A DNA stretch of 64,000 bases from Cystobasidium ongulense (lineage: Eukaryota > Basidiomycota > Cystobasidiomycetes > Cystobasidiales > Cystobasidiaceae): NCBI GenBank assembly GCA_022835595.1, contig BQUP01000007.1, forward strand, positions 930,001-994,000, written 5' to 3'. Below, one piece after another: positions 36,517-46,072 of this stretch. Within the stretch, counting starts at the first letter, position 1; each line of letters opens with the position of its first letter. The position numbers and the translations under genes were made by a program. The notes under the pieces were generated by a model. That model made no database searches. It was not told the origin of the DNA and saw nothing but the letters and a program-made list of their open reading frames with translations.

Positions 36517-37864
36517 CTACAGCTTTGCACTGGTGAAATTAATTCCCATTCGAATCTGCTCTCCTACCATCCTTTGAGCTTCTTCAGCTGAAGCCCAACA
36601 GCTCTGCCATCCATAACCTCCATGTCCATAATTGTGGATCACAGGTATCGAATTCTTCAGAGGTTTGGAGTCGACTTCTAGACGGATACCTTGCTCTCTT
36701 GTAGGTCTAAAACCAACAAGTGCACCCTTGACGATTGTTGAAAGGTCTTGAATTGGCTTTTGATCAGGTGGAGTAGCGAGTTGAGGACAGATTTCTAAAG
36801 CTCTTTTGAGAATATCGGTGGAAGTTTCTGCTCGAGATGCTTCTTCCCTGTTTAATCAAAGGTGAATCATCAGTGACTGCTTCTTTCGGTTACATGGCAA
36901 AAGCCTGTTTGCAAGAGTAGACTTACCAGTCTCCAGCCTCGCGAGTTCCACCGACAATGACTTCGCCACTCGCTCTAGGTATAATGTAAGTCCTTTGCCC
37001 GCCTTCTCCACCACTCAAGCTTCCGACCTGTCTCGTCCATCCCGTCCGTACCCAAGGTGCATCCAATGCTAGAACTTGGCCTCTGACAGGGATGACTGTC
37101 TTGTCTTGCACATCTTGCAAATCTCTTGCGCCCAAGCCAGTGCAATTGACGAGGGCAAGTGGTTTCTTGACGTAGTGAAGAGCTGCTTGTAAGGATGGCA
37201 AGCGTGGTATGCGTTGGATCTTGCCTCCTAGGTCTGTTATGCGTTGAACCAAGTATGGCATATAGCGTGCGGGTTCGACAGTGAAGGATGTGAAAGAGCA
37301 GGAGTGGTCGGCAAAGGCTGGGGCATCGAGCACCTTGAACTATGAGACGGACAAGAGCGTTAGCATAAGTAGTCCGACATGTACGGCACCTGAACCAGTG
37401 CAAGGCGGCCACTCACATCAGGCAGCTGTTCCAAAAATCGAATATGCTTTTCATCGCCAACGTAGTATTCAGTCTGCGTCAGTCGCAATATCCCGCGCTG
37501 GTTCGCAACTTGAGGATCTTCAGACTCTTTCCAGAAGATATCAAAGGTGCGTTGATCCAAGAATCTCTGTCGCCAGTCTTTGTTGTCTGCAAATGACAGA
37601 TGGTGTGCTCCAGCTGCTGTTGAAGAGTAGCGAGCCGTCAAGGGATCTGACGGGAGATGCTCTGCGATGACTAAGACGGGATAGCCAGCTTCGAGCAGCC
37701 TGACGGCTGTTGTGAGGCCCACGCAGCCAGCACCAACGACGACTGCATGGTTAATGGTGGATAGATAGTGATGGCGAAGAGCAGAGAAGCAAGCAAGCAA
37801 GCAAGTTCAGCTGAGAGTGATGGAAGCGACTGCACCAGCACCCACCAATGCGGGACTCGGACAT
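36517..37864 (-). CDS. D-amino-acid oxidase, peroxisomal
   Basis: FAD enzyme that turns D-amino acids into 2-oxo acids, ammonia and hydrogen peroxide. The flavin loop RIVVVGAGCVGLTTAV is made by joining a 19-base first coding exon (37846-37864) to the next exon at 37742. Later family marks: SSTAAGAHH, VNCTGLGARDL, RGQVLALDAPW, GGTREAGDW, GFRPTREQGIRLE and NYGHGGYGW. The last three residues AKL form a type 1 peroxisomal signal. The stop is at 36517. The intron between the first two exons holds a GCAA microsatellite. It is head to head with the hydantoin racemase, 228 bases apart. As the last step of the proposed route it would release usable nitrogen from D-amino acids. Confidence 0.95.
37787..37805. 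repeat. (AAGC)n microsatellite in oxidase intron
   Basis: About 4.75 copies of a 4-base unit lie inside the first intron of the D-amino-acid oxidase gene, close to the branch site. Confidence 0.9.
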
Positions 37865-38092
37865 TGAGCTACAAGCACTGTATGCTGCGATGCTTGCTAT
37901 GCTGGAGACACGCTTCTCGTTGTTGAAGACGATGCTGAATGCCGGTTTAATCGCCACAATTGTCCGCCGGCGAGATAGAGACACTTTCGCCGTCTGCGAA
38001 GAGCCGGCAAGCAGATAAGGAAGTCGGCAAGTAGCAAGGCGTAAGTGGGAGTAGGCTTAGACCAGCATACAGTCTGAATAGGTGCAAGAGTC
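37865..38092. promoter_or_regulatory. Divergent oxidase/racemase promoter with TTCGCCG and GATAAG
   Basis: TTCGCCG (reverse of CGGCGAA) at 37986-37992 and GATAAG at 38014-38019 lie 21 bases apart in the middle of a 228-base shared promoter. Confidence 0.6.
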
Positions 38093-38867
38093 ATGGCTCC
38101 AACAATCCTGGTCATCAATCCCAACTCTTCCAAGTCTATAACAGACGGTCTGCAATCTGCCCTGGAAGCGATATGTCCTTCAACAATACAGCTCGAGTTT
38201 TACACAGCTCCTTCATACGCTCCCAAGGCAATTTCAGACTTTAGAACAATGAACACGACTTCCACGCATTGCTATGAAGATCTGCTGAAACGCAATGCTT
38301 TTGAAAAATACGATGCTTTCCTCGTTTGTTGCTGTGAGTAGTGAACTTGTCATTTCAAAAAGAGAACAAAGTGACAATACACTGAGAGCTTAAATTACAG
38401 TCTCCGACCATCCTTTACAACATATGATTAGAGAAGAACTTGGACCCGCAACTTCAAAGCCATGTGTTGGAATGTTCGAAGCCGCCGTTACGGAGTGTCT
38501 GATGCTCTCCAGACGATTCGGAGTGGTCTGCACAGGCAGTGGGCCTAAACCGCTCTTAATTAAAGGCGTCTCTTCTTTTCTTGGAGGAAGCGCAAGTGAC
38601 CGTTGGGCAGGTTGCCTTACGAGTGGATTGGCAGTTTTAGAACTAAGAGAAGGGGACAAAGCAAGAGTAGAGAGATTAGTCAAAGAAACAGCTGGTAAAG
38701 TAGCCAAAATGGGAGCCGAAGCTATCATAATGGGATGCGCTGGCTTCGCTGGTATGGAGGACTGGATGCAAGAAGGTGTCCGTCAAGCGGGCTGCTCGGA
38801 AGTTAGAATAGTTGATGGTGCTAAGGCGGGCTTGAGAACGCTGTGTGGAATGTTGATGGTACAGTGA
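38093..38867 (+). CDS. Hydantoin racemase (Asp/Glu/hydantoin racemase family, Dcg1-like)
   Basis: Cofactor-free racemase that swaps the chirality of 5-substituted hydantoins (or allantoin) by two opposed cysteines. Both are present: VCCFSDHPL in the first half and MGCAGFAGM in the second. The start ILVINPNSS is the family hallmark. Two exons, 38093-38333 and 38401-38867, give 235 residues, the normal length. Yeast Dcg1 is the named fungal relative and lies in the DAL allantoin cluster. Here the neighbours are an oxidase for D-amino acids, a carbamoylase and a hydantoinase, which fits racemisation of L-hydantoins so that a D-specific pathway can use both forms (inference). Confidence 0.92.
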
Positions 38868-39219
38868 AGGCATCGCCTTCAAGCTTCTGTCGTGTATATA
38901 TATATTCGTGTAGACGTCGGCAGCCTGGCTGAATGAATCCAGATAAGCGACCACCCGAGCTGGGCAGCTAGCCCCTGTCGCCTTCCATCAATCTGCTTGA
39001 GAGTGGCTGCGGGGATGCCAATTTGAGCATTGGAATACCACCTGCCAGGTCCTGATGTAGGTGGTGGGCCCTTCTTCTTCGTTCAACCCTGCATCACTAC
39101 CCTCGGCGACGACTGGCGCGGCCGACATCAGTCTTCCTTCACTTGAAACGGTAATAATACCCTTTTCTATTGAAGCGAAGTAACCCGCGCTTGTGACGGT
39201 CTTCTTGACACGTTTAGCT
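38868..39219. other. Intergenic
   Basis: 352 bases after the racemase. A short TATATATA run occurs near 38900. No gene seen. Confidence 0.4.
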
Positions 39220-40290
39220 CTATTGGCAGCTTATCGCTTCACTCCTTCTCCGCCGCTTCTTCGTCTTCCTTTGAGATGCGGTGGGTTCTGTGAGCGAAGC
39301 AAGAGAGAAAAGATTGTCTGCAGCATTAACTATCACAGAATAGAGAGCATCGGCTGCCTTTCTCTCAATCTTCAGGCCGGCTCTTAATTCCTTCGCTGCG
39401 TCCTCCTTATTCTGTTTTACGCTGCCTTCTATAATCTGCAGCCGTTCTACCTCTTTCGCTTTGGCCTCTTCATCTGTCCTCAAGCGTTCTCCCTCTTCTT
39501 TCTTCTGGCTTTCGAGGCTAGCTCGAACTTCTGGTATCTGACGGTTGTTGCATCACCAATTAGATTCAACTCGCACTTGAACGATGCTTCTGTCCTGCTA
39601 TTCTATGGCGATGACTTTATTCTTCTTGTACGATTTGTAATACCCTCTTGCTAGATCGTTCTGATACATCGCGTAATGAAGAGGCTTTATCTTGAGCTGT
39701 TTGATGGCCACCTTGAAATCTTTCGGGCTTGCTGACCCCTTCATCAACTTATTCTTCAGGTATTGCTCATCCTCCAGTATCCATATTCTGAAAACGACTT
39801 CGGTGGATGAGTGCTTGAAGACGACCGGCAGTACATGAATGTATGTCTAAGTGTGCCGTCTTTCTCCTTGACTTGCTTCTGTGGCATTGGTAGAACTTGG
39901 TGGCTCCTGGAGGGCAATTGATCTTTTCTCCATTAGGTCTTTATTGAGTGACAAGGAGTTTTCGAGTAGAAGGTCGTGTCTACTAATCTTCGAGCTGATG
40001 TCCTGAAGAGCGTCCTGCGTTGTTGGAACGTGTTGAGAGAGCGCCTGTCGCTGCGAGGCTAGCTCTTGAGAGAAGAATTGAGCAATACCATTGACTCTAG
40101 CTTGAGATGTATGCTGCATGACACCAGTAAAACACGAAGAATAGTCTTAATCAGCTCTGATTCCCTACACATTCTTAGGCGAGTATACCAAAGAAAATAC
40201 TTACCTGTTCTCCAGAAGCGATCTTTCTGCCTCCTTGCGATCCGATATTTCCTTGTCCAAATTATTTGAGATGTCTTGATGCTATTGGAT
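39220..40290 (-). pseudogene. Degenerate coiled-coil protein gene
   Basis: Several stretches on the minus strand look like real protein but do not form one frame. In order they include ISDRKEAERSLLEN, then FFSQELASQRQALSQHVP and DLMEKRSIALQEPP, FRIWILEDEQYLKNKLMKG, KCELNLIGDATTVRYQKFE, and a highly charged block (EEAKAKEVERLQIIEG) ending in basic RKTKKRRRR. One good intron, with donor near 40206 and acceptor TAG near 40100, joins the first two. After that about three breaks interrupt the reading. The composition suggests a long charged coiled coil with a basic tail. I do not recognise a family. It may instead be a gene with introns I cannot place. Confidence 0.45.
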
Positions 40291-41018
40291 ATCATGTCTT
40301 TATTCATTTGCTCTGTGAGTGCCACAGGAGATCAGAAGCTATCCGTTCTTTGCCTGGTCGAATAGCGTCGACATCCAGCTGCTGTGTAGTAAAATTCGGA
40401 AGACCAGCTGCCTACCAGAGATGCTGGCATTTAAATTAATAATTAGTTGCAGAGCCAAGATGCATTGCCTCAAAACGCTTCCTTTTATACCCAAAAATTG
40501 GAAGGTTGGAAGGTTGGAAGGTGGGAGGCTTATTCAGCGTCTTGTTAGTTTTGGAAGCATTAACGTGTTCGACAGCTCATACATGGATATCTGGATGGAT
40601 ATTTCCAGGTGGCGCGGATATTTCCAACTTGTGGATGCATATCTTTTCGCGAGAAGAGAAGGGAAGCATCTTGATGACGTCGTTGTAGCTTTTCATTGCT
40701 GTACTGTAATGCCAATAGCTGAGGGTTGCTCCATGAAATCAGGCAGGTGTGCTTGCCTTGAAAACAGGCCTTAGTCTAGACGATCTGTGTATAGAAGCTT
40801 ATGTTAACAGCGGGTCAGCCCGTCAGGAACGATTGAATGCCAGATAGCGCAAAGCTGGCTGCTACTTAAAATGGCGAATGTAAACTGTGATCCTCCACAG
40901 TGGCTATGCATTGCGAAATTTGACTACAATCCAGCTCTTCTTATGTCGCCTCACTCGTTCGCTTGCTGTGTAGGATGATCATAACGCTTGAGACTTCTTA
41001 AGCTGTCGACGGTGGAAC
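40291..41018. other. Intergenic with short tandem repeat
   Basis: Includes four near-copies of TTGGAAGG at 40498-40525 and a pair of GGATATTTCCA units at 40596-40606 and 40617-40627. No gene supported. It may contain a first exon of the degenerate gene. Confidence 0.45.
40498..40525. repeat. Short tandem repeat, unit about 8 bases
   Basis: The unit TTGGAAGG is repeated about three and a half times with a drift to GGTGGG at the end. Confidence 0.75.
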
Positions 41019-41786
41019 TTAGACACTCTTCTCCAGATCATCTATGCTCGCTAAACCATTCTCAGTCAAGAATTTCCAAGCCAGACCTCGATGTTTGATC
41101 TGTGCGCTTTCTGCCATACGTGAAAGGGATAGAGACCATGTGCTCAAGGGCTTCATCTTGTCACCATTTCCAGCCGTGATGACTCCGTCTCCAGTAGTCT
41201 CTTCAGGCAGCTTGATGAAAGCTTTGAGCTCCTTGGCCTTCTCGTCACTGCCAGATAAACCATGACAATGTTAGCCAGCGAGTAGCTAAGGAAAGACAGA
41301 AAAACGAGCTTGATTTACTAATATGGGCAGAGTAGGTCGGTGGCTTTCAGACCTCCTTGCCAGAGACCTGTCTCTTCGTCGAGAGGTATCTCCATCAATA
41401 GCATCTGGCAGAAGAGAAAAGGACAGAACGGGTATCAGTATGAGAGGCCCACAGTAACAGCACGCGTGACGGTAGACGTACGCACCTGGTTTTCCTGCAT
41501 GGCCTTGAACTGTAGCAGCTTTCCATCGGCTTTCACCTTACCATCTAGCCAGTACGGAGCAGTGATCACGTCTTCTTTTTTGAGTGTGAAGTCGGCTAAG
41601 TGATTGAATGAATCAGCAACGAATAGCTAGCATCTGAGCTGGCAGTTGCTCACCTCTCATGTACTGCTCCCATGCTCGCTCTCTCTTGTCAATAGCTGAT
41701 GTTAATTCCTGAATCTTGGGTCTCCAAAACTTCTTCGCCTCCTCCATGCCTTTGAGAAAGTCCTCAGAGAACGCAGAGGGTGCCAT
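41019..41786 (-). CDS. Hypothetical protein, 185 residues, inside hydantoin block
   Basis: I do not recognise this protein. Four exons give a single open frame: MAPSAFSEDFLKGMEEAKKFW with a charged helix (KRERAWEQYMR), ADFTLKKEDVITAPYWLDGK, then MLLMEIPLDEETGLWQGGLK, and a last exon with KLPEETTGDGVITAGNGDK and the tail ASIDDLEKSV. Splice sites are canonical with clear branch sites. No signal peptide or membrane helix. Aromatic and acidic residues are spread as in a small soluble alpha/beta protein. It lies between the racemase and carbamoylase and is transcribed like the carbamoylase, so it may belong to the pathway, but its promoter lacks the CGGCGAA heptamer. Confidence 0.7.
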
Positions 41787-42106
41787 GGCTAGCGAGCTTG
41801 GATAGATGAGGGCACAACAGCACTATCTCCGAGCTGCAGAATGGTACAAGAGCAAGATGAGGATTGCTCGTCCATGTCGGACACGTTTGCTGGCTTGCTT
41901 GACAACAAATGAAGTGTCGGGTCTGAGCTTCGAGCTGGCACTGCAGTAGGGAAGAAACTTAGGAGAAGCACGTCAGCTCACTTCCAGCTCTTGACAAAGC
42001 CTTCCTGAACATCTCTGCGCTGGCTGCGACCTGACTTGGTCATCGCACTGTCACTCCACCGCAAGAGCTGCATTGCTGAAATCTGCACACAATCCAGCTA
42101 GTTCTA
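41787..42106. other. Intergenic, upstream of hypothetical gene
   Basis: 320 bases between the hypothetical gene start and the carbamoylase stop. No gene; no CGGCGAA seen. Confidence 0.4.
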
Positions 42107-43354
42107 CTACGCCTGAACAGGCTCCGGAGGCTCTACAACGCCCGCTTGCTGGGTGAGAATACCATAGTGCTCGATACGTCTATGCTTCTCAAAGCAGAAT
42201 GTCTTCTGCTTGCCTTGCTGGCAGGCGTCAATGTCGATATCCGCCCAGATGATCTCGTCCTCCTCCGTCTTGTTCTCAGCGACGATGTGCCCTTCAGGAT
42301 TGACTATCATTGACCCAGAGATGAGGGGATGGATGCCATCGTCTACACCACATCGAGCAGAAGTGATAAGGAAAGCTGGTGGAAGGGCAGCAGCGATAAA
42401 GTCTTTTGGATCAGCTTATATCTCCTCGATCACGTGAATGCAACAAGACCCACTCGAATTGGTGTATGCATGAGCTTGACAGACCAGCTTGTGGTGGAAC
42501 ATGGCATCTGCAGCTGCTGCTTCTCGCGTCATGGACTTGGGATCGATGCCCCATAGCTGTGGAGCCCATGCAGTCGTGTTCTGAGCGAGATTGCAGGCTC
42601 GTCAGTGCGCGCTTTCCTATCTACTAGATCTGATGGAGACCTACATAGCCAATACACATGATCTCGACGCCTTGCAGACCGTACGCACGCCATCCTTCTG
42701 CCCATCTTCTATCATTGCAGATGAGCATGCCGATAATAGGGCTCTTCTCCGACTTTGTAGCCTTCTGCAAGCCCGGCGCTCGGAAAGCATTAAAGCCAAG
42801 ATTGCCAGGCAGGAAGTATCGTTTCTCGAGCTGATTGGTGACTTTAGTATCCTTCGCATCGAATGGTTCGAACGTTCCAGGTAGGTGGATCTTTCTATAC
42901 TTTCCAATAACCTTCTTCGTCGCGCCTGAGACGTAAGAAGCAGTGTTATATCGCTTTCCGTCGGGCGTTTGCTCGCCATAACCGATAGCGATATCTATCC
43001 CTAGCTCAGCCGCTCTATCGAACAAGCTTTTCACGCTTTCAACAGCAGTAATGCCATCGTCATTATCTGGCTCTTGCTCGAAATACGACGCGAGCTCTTC
43101 CGACTTTAGATCTTCGAAATAGTAGCGAGGAAAGAAAGTGCCTGCGAGATTCGAGGATTAGTTTCGAATACTTCGCAAATTACTCCAGGCATATTTGCCT
43201 TACTGAAGGTAGTTTCAGGGAACACTACCAACTTGACTTCCCTTGATGCAGCTTCTTCAAGCAGTTTCGTCAATCTCGCCACTACTTCTTGCTTTGGCGT
43301 TCCTCTATCAATTCGGCCGACTTGGGCAGCGGCGACTCGGAGCATTCGGGGCAT
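42107..43354 (-). CDS. N-carbamoyl-D-amino-acid hydrolase (nitrilase superfamily)
   Basis: Cysteine amidohydrolase that removes the carbamoyl group from N-carbamoyl-D-amino acids, giving the D-amino acid, CO2 and ammonia. The catalytic triad is intact: Glu in VVFPETTF, Lys in GKYRKIHLPG and Cys in LICNDRRWAEGW. The CNDRRW wording is typical of D-carbamoylases rather than of beta-ureidopropionase. The end has ARCGVDDG, SMIVNPEGHIVAE and a His/Arg-rich KHRRIEHYG. Start at ATG 43354 (MPRMLRVAAAQ). Four or five exons; the first intron must be spliced from GTAAGG near 43195 so that TFSTFFPRYYFED reads through. It shares a 265-base promoter with the hydantoinase, its upstream partner in the route. 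Confidence 0.93.
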
Positions 43355-43619
43355 GGTAAGTTGCTGATATTGCTTTCGTTCAAGAGGGTTTTTCAAGACC
43401 AGCACCATCTCATTCCTGCTTCGCTTGTTTCCACTGTGGCGGCACACGCCTGCGGCGAAATCGATTCGACTTCGCCGGTCTTTGCTTGATCGGCCGGATT
43501 ATCGGCGAGAGATAAGCTTCAAGAAAGCCGAAGTGTTGACTTCTCTGTGCGTATCGACTTTGCTGTTACTACTTGTTCTCCACTAACTCGAGCTCTACTG
43601 TCCTATCCCTGCCACTACC
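43355..43619. promoter_or_regulatory. Divergent carbamoylase/hydantoinase promoter with palindromic CGG site
   Basis: CGGCGAA at 43453-43459 and its reverse complement TTCGCCG at 43471-43477 form an inverted repeat with an 11-base spacer, the geometry of a Zn2Cys6 dimer site. GATAAG lies at 43511-43516, and an ATTATC just before it. Confidence 0.6.
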
Positions 43620-45812
43620 ATGTTCAGCTTCGACCTCGTCATCAAGAATGGCATAGTTGCGACCGCTTCTGACGAATTCAAAAGTGATATCGGCATCAAG
43701 GATGGCAAGATTCTAGTCCTTGCTCCTCAGCTGGAAGTCCTTGAGGGATGTGAAGTCATAGACGCAGAAGGTGGATATGTGACGGTCAGTTCATTATTCG
43801 TGCAGTGACATTTCAACACATTCACTTTGTTCTAACTTGCTTTGCCACGCGTTTACTTTTTAGCCCGGTGGAATAGACTCGCATGTTCATATTGCTCAAT
43901 CCGCTGCGAAGTCTCTTGGTGCAAAATCTGCGGATGATTGGACTTCAGCTACTCGTTCAGCTGTTGCTGGTGGCACTACGAGCGTGCTTGCTTTTGCCGT
44001 GCAAAACAGGGGATGCAGCATGAAGGCAGCTGTGGATGATTATCATGGTGAGCATGCTATTCACTGCATAGTATAGTCAAAATAAACTAAACGTAATTCT
44101 CTTCCTAGGTCTAGCTACTGGAAATGCTATTTGTGATTATGGCTTCCATGTCATTGTCACCGACCCAAGCGAGGAGCAAATGAACAAGGAATTAGTACAG
44201 CTAATGGACGAAGGTATTACAAGCATTAAGATCTACTCAACTTACCCCGCTTTGAAACTCAATGACACGCAAATTTTGGATACCTTCTATGCCGCAAGAC
44301 GACATGGCGTTACTGTTAGTAAGTTGCAAGAAAACTTCTAGGTTCGAGACAAATGTGATTGAAATTGCAGCTGAACTTGTCAATTTCACAGTGGTACATG
44401 CCGAGAACAGCGATATGATAGAATGGTTTACCAAAGATCTCGAAGCTAGAGGAATGACCGAACCTTGGCATCATGGCACATCTCGACCTCCCATCGTAGA
44501 AGCAGAAGCTACAAATCGCATACTAGCTCTAAGCGAAATCATGGATTGCCCTATACTCTTCGTCCATGTCTCAGCACCCGAAGCAATCCGAGTCATCCGA
44601 GAAGCACAAGCTAAACTCCTAAGCATATATGCCGAAACATGTCCTCATTACATGTTGCTGACTGGCGAAGCCATGCGTGCACCTGGATTCGAGGGTATGT
44701 GCAACTTTCTTTGGTATTGAAGCTTAAGCACCACGGGCAAGGCAATCTGTAAGTAATTGCATTATGATCTCTAATGAGCGCCTGTGTAAAGACCCCTTTA
44801 CACAGGCGCCCAATGGCATTAGAGATCATAATGTAATTACTTACAGATTGCCTTGCCGCGGTGCTTTTGACTGGACAATCCTTTCTGATTTTTTGATGCT
44901 TAAACAGGCGCAAAAGCTTGCTGCGCACCACCACTCCGCGACAACCCAGAAGATAGAGAACGGGTATTCGAAGGATTGATGAATGGTGCTTTGACGATTT
45001 TCTCGAGTGATCATGCTCCTACGAATTACTACGACAAAGATGGCAAACAGGTATGATTAGAAAGATGCTAGGACGTAGAGTAATGCGAGCTAACCGTTTC
45101 CTGTCCCATCTATAGCTTGGACTTACTAAGAACCCAGGAAAGAATCCTCGTGGTAACTTCCGCTATATTCCAAACGGATTACCTGGTGTCGAAACGAAGG
45201 GCCCTCTTCTATGGAGTGAAGGTGTCTGCAAAGGAAGAATGTCAGTCAGTAAATTCGTAGAATTGAACTCGACAAATGCGGCCAAGTTGTACGGAATGTA
45301 CCCACAGAGTAAGTCATTCATTGTGAACACCGTATGAGAAAGAAGCTAAGCGGCAGCTCCTTTTTGTAATAGAGGGAACAATAGCTCCAGGCAGTGATGC
45401 AGATCTTATCATCTGGGCGCCTGCTCATAAGAGGCAGCCTTTCATCCTGAAGGTTGAAAAGGTAAGCCGAAGCTTGCTTCTTATGTATTTGAGTGCACTA
45501 GCTTACAAGCGATGGCCTTTCACAGCTTCATTGTATGTTTCGTATGATCTGAAAAGTCTAGTGATAGAGGGTCTTGCTAAAAAGTTTTGCTTCCTCCTCA
45601 CAGCCAAGTGCGACTATACGCCATACGAAGGATTTGAACTTCTCGACTGGCCTTTGAAGACCATACTACGAGGAAAAGTAGTGTACGATGGAAGGACGAA
45701 TGAAGTTATTGCCCCTCCCGGAACAGGTCAGTGGCTGAAGAGAGGGAAGAGCATATTGCAAGGACCCCGTAATAGATGGTTGAGCGAATGGAGACCTGCA
45801 TATGAGAAGTGA
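43620..45812 (+). CDS. D-hydantoinase (dihydropyrimidinase family)
   Basis: Zinc amidohydrolase that opens 5-substituted hydantoins to N-carbamoyl amino acids; relatives open dihydropyrimidines. Metal ligands in order: GGIDSHVHI, the carbamylated Lys in SIKIYS, VVHAENSD, FVHVSAPEA and SSDHAPTNYY. ETCPHYMLLT, IPNGLPGVE and GTIAPGSDADLIIW are further family marks. The start is the ATG at 43620 (MFSFDLVIKNG). About nine exons. The intron at 44695-44907 is 213 bases, three times the local norm, because of a 141-base hairpin element. Removing it would leave 72 bases. Neighbours (racemase, D-carbamoylase, D-oxidase) favour a hydantoin over a uracil role. Confidence 0.94.
44726..44866. mobile_element. 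MITE-like hairpin element in hydantoinase intron
   Basis: A near-perfect inverted repeat. The outer arms begin AAGCACC and end GGTGCTT; the shared arm runs through GGCAATCTGTAAGTAATT and ATTATGATCTCTAAT; the inner stem GCGCCTGTGTAAAG (44778-44791) pairs with 44796-44809 around a 4-base loop. One small bulge (2 against 8 bases) and single differences interrupt the pairing. No coding capacity. A TTGA flanks both sides loosely (44717-44720 and 44867-44870), but the target duplication is not certain. This is a plain non-autonomous DNA element or fold-back. Confidence 0.75.
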
Positions 45813-46072
45813 GCTTCATTTCATACATTCAGGTTCGGGCAGCATTGTCGTCTCCGTTTAGGATGTAGAATAGCTTGATCTGACTGGCGGGACTGCCATG
45901 AGTAATTTATTGAGGTAATGACGATGGTTTGTCGTGAATATGAGCGATACAACTATCTCTGGGTGGTTGTAATGAAAGCAGAGATTTGCGACTTTGGACA
46001 CCTTTGCCTGCTTGCCTGTTGTTCTTCGATCAACCTACAATATCAAGAGAGGAATATTACACCTAAAGCAGC

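Noticed and set aside
44700-44980. Open frames on both strands across the hairpin
   Set aside because: They arise from the inverted repeat in an intron and have no domain.
43620-45812. Allantoinase or plain dihydropyrimidinase for uracil breakdown
   Set aside because: Not excluded, but the CNDRRW carbamoylase, the racemase and the D-amino-acid oxidase next to it fit hydantoins better; uracil breakdown needs neither racemase nor D-oxidase.
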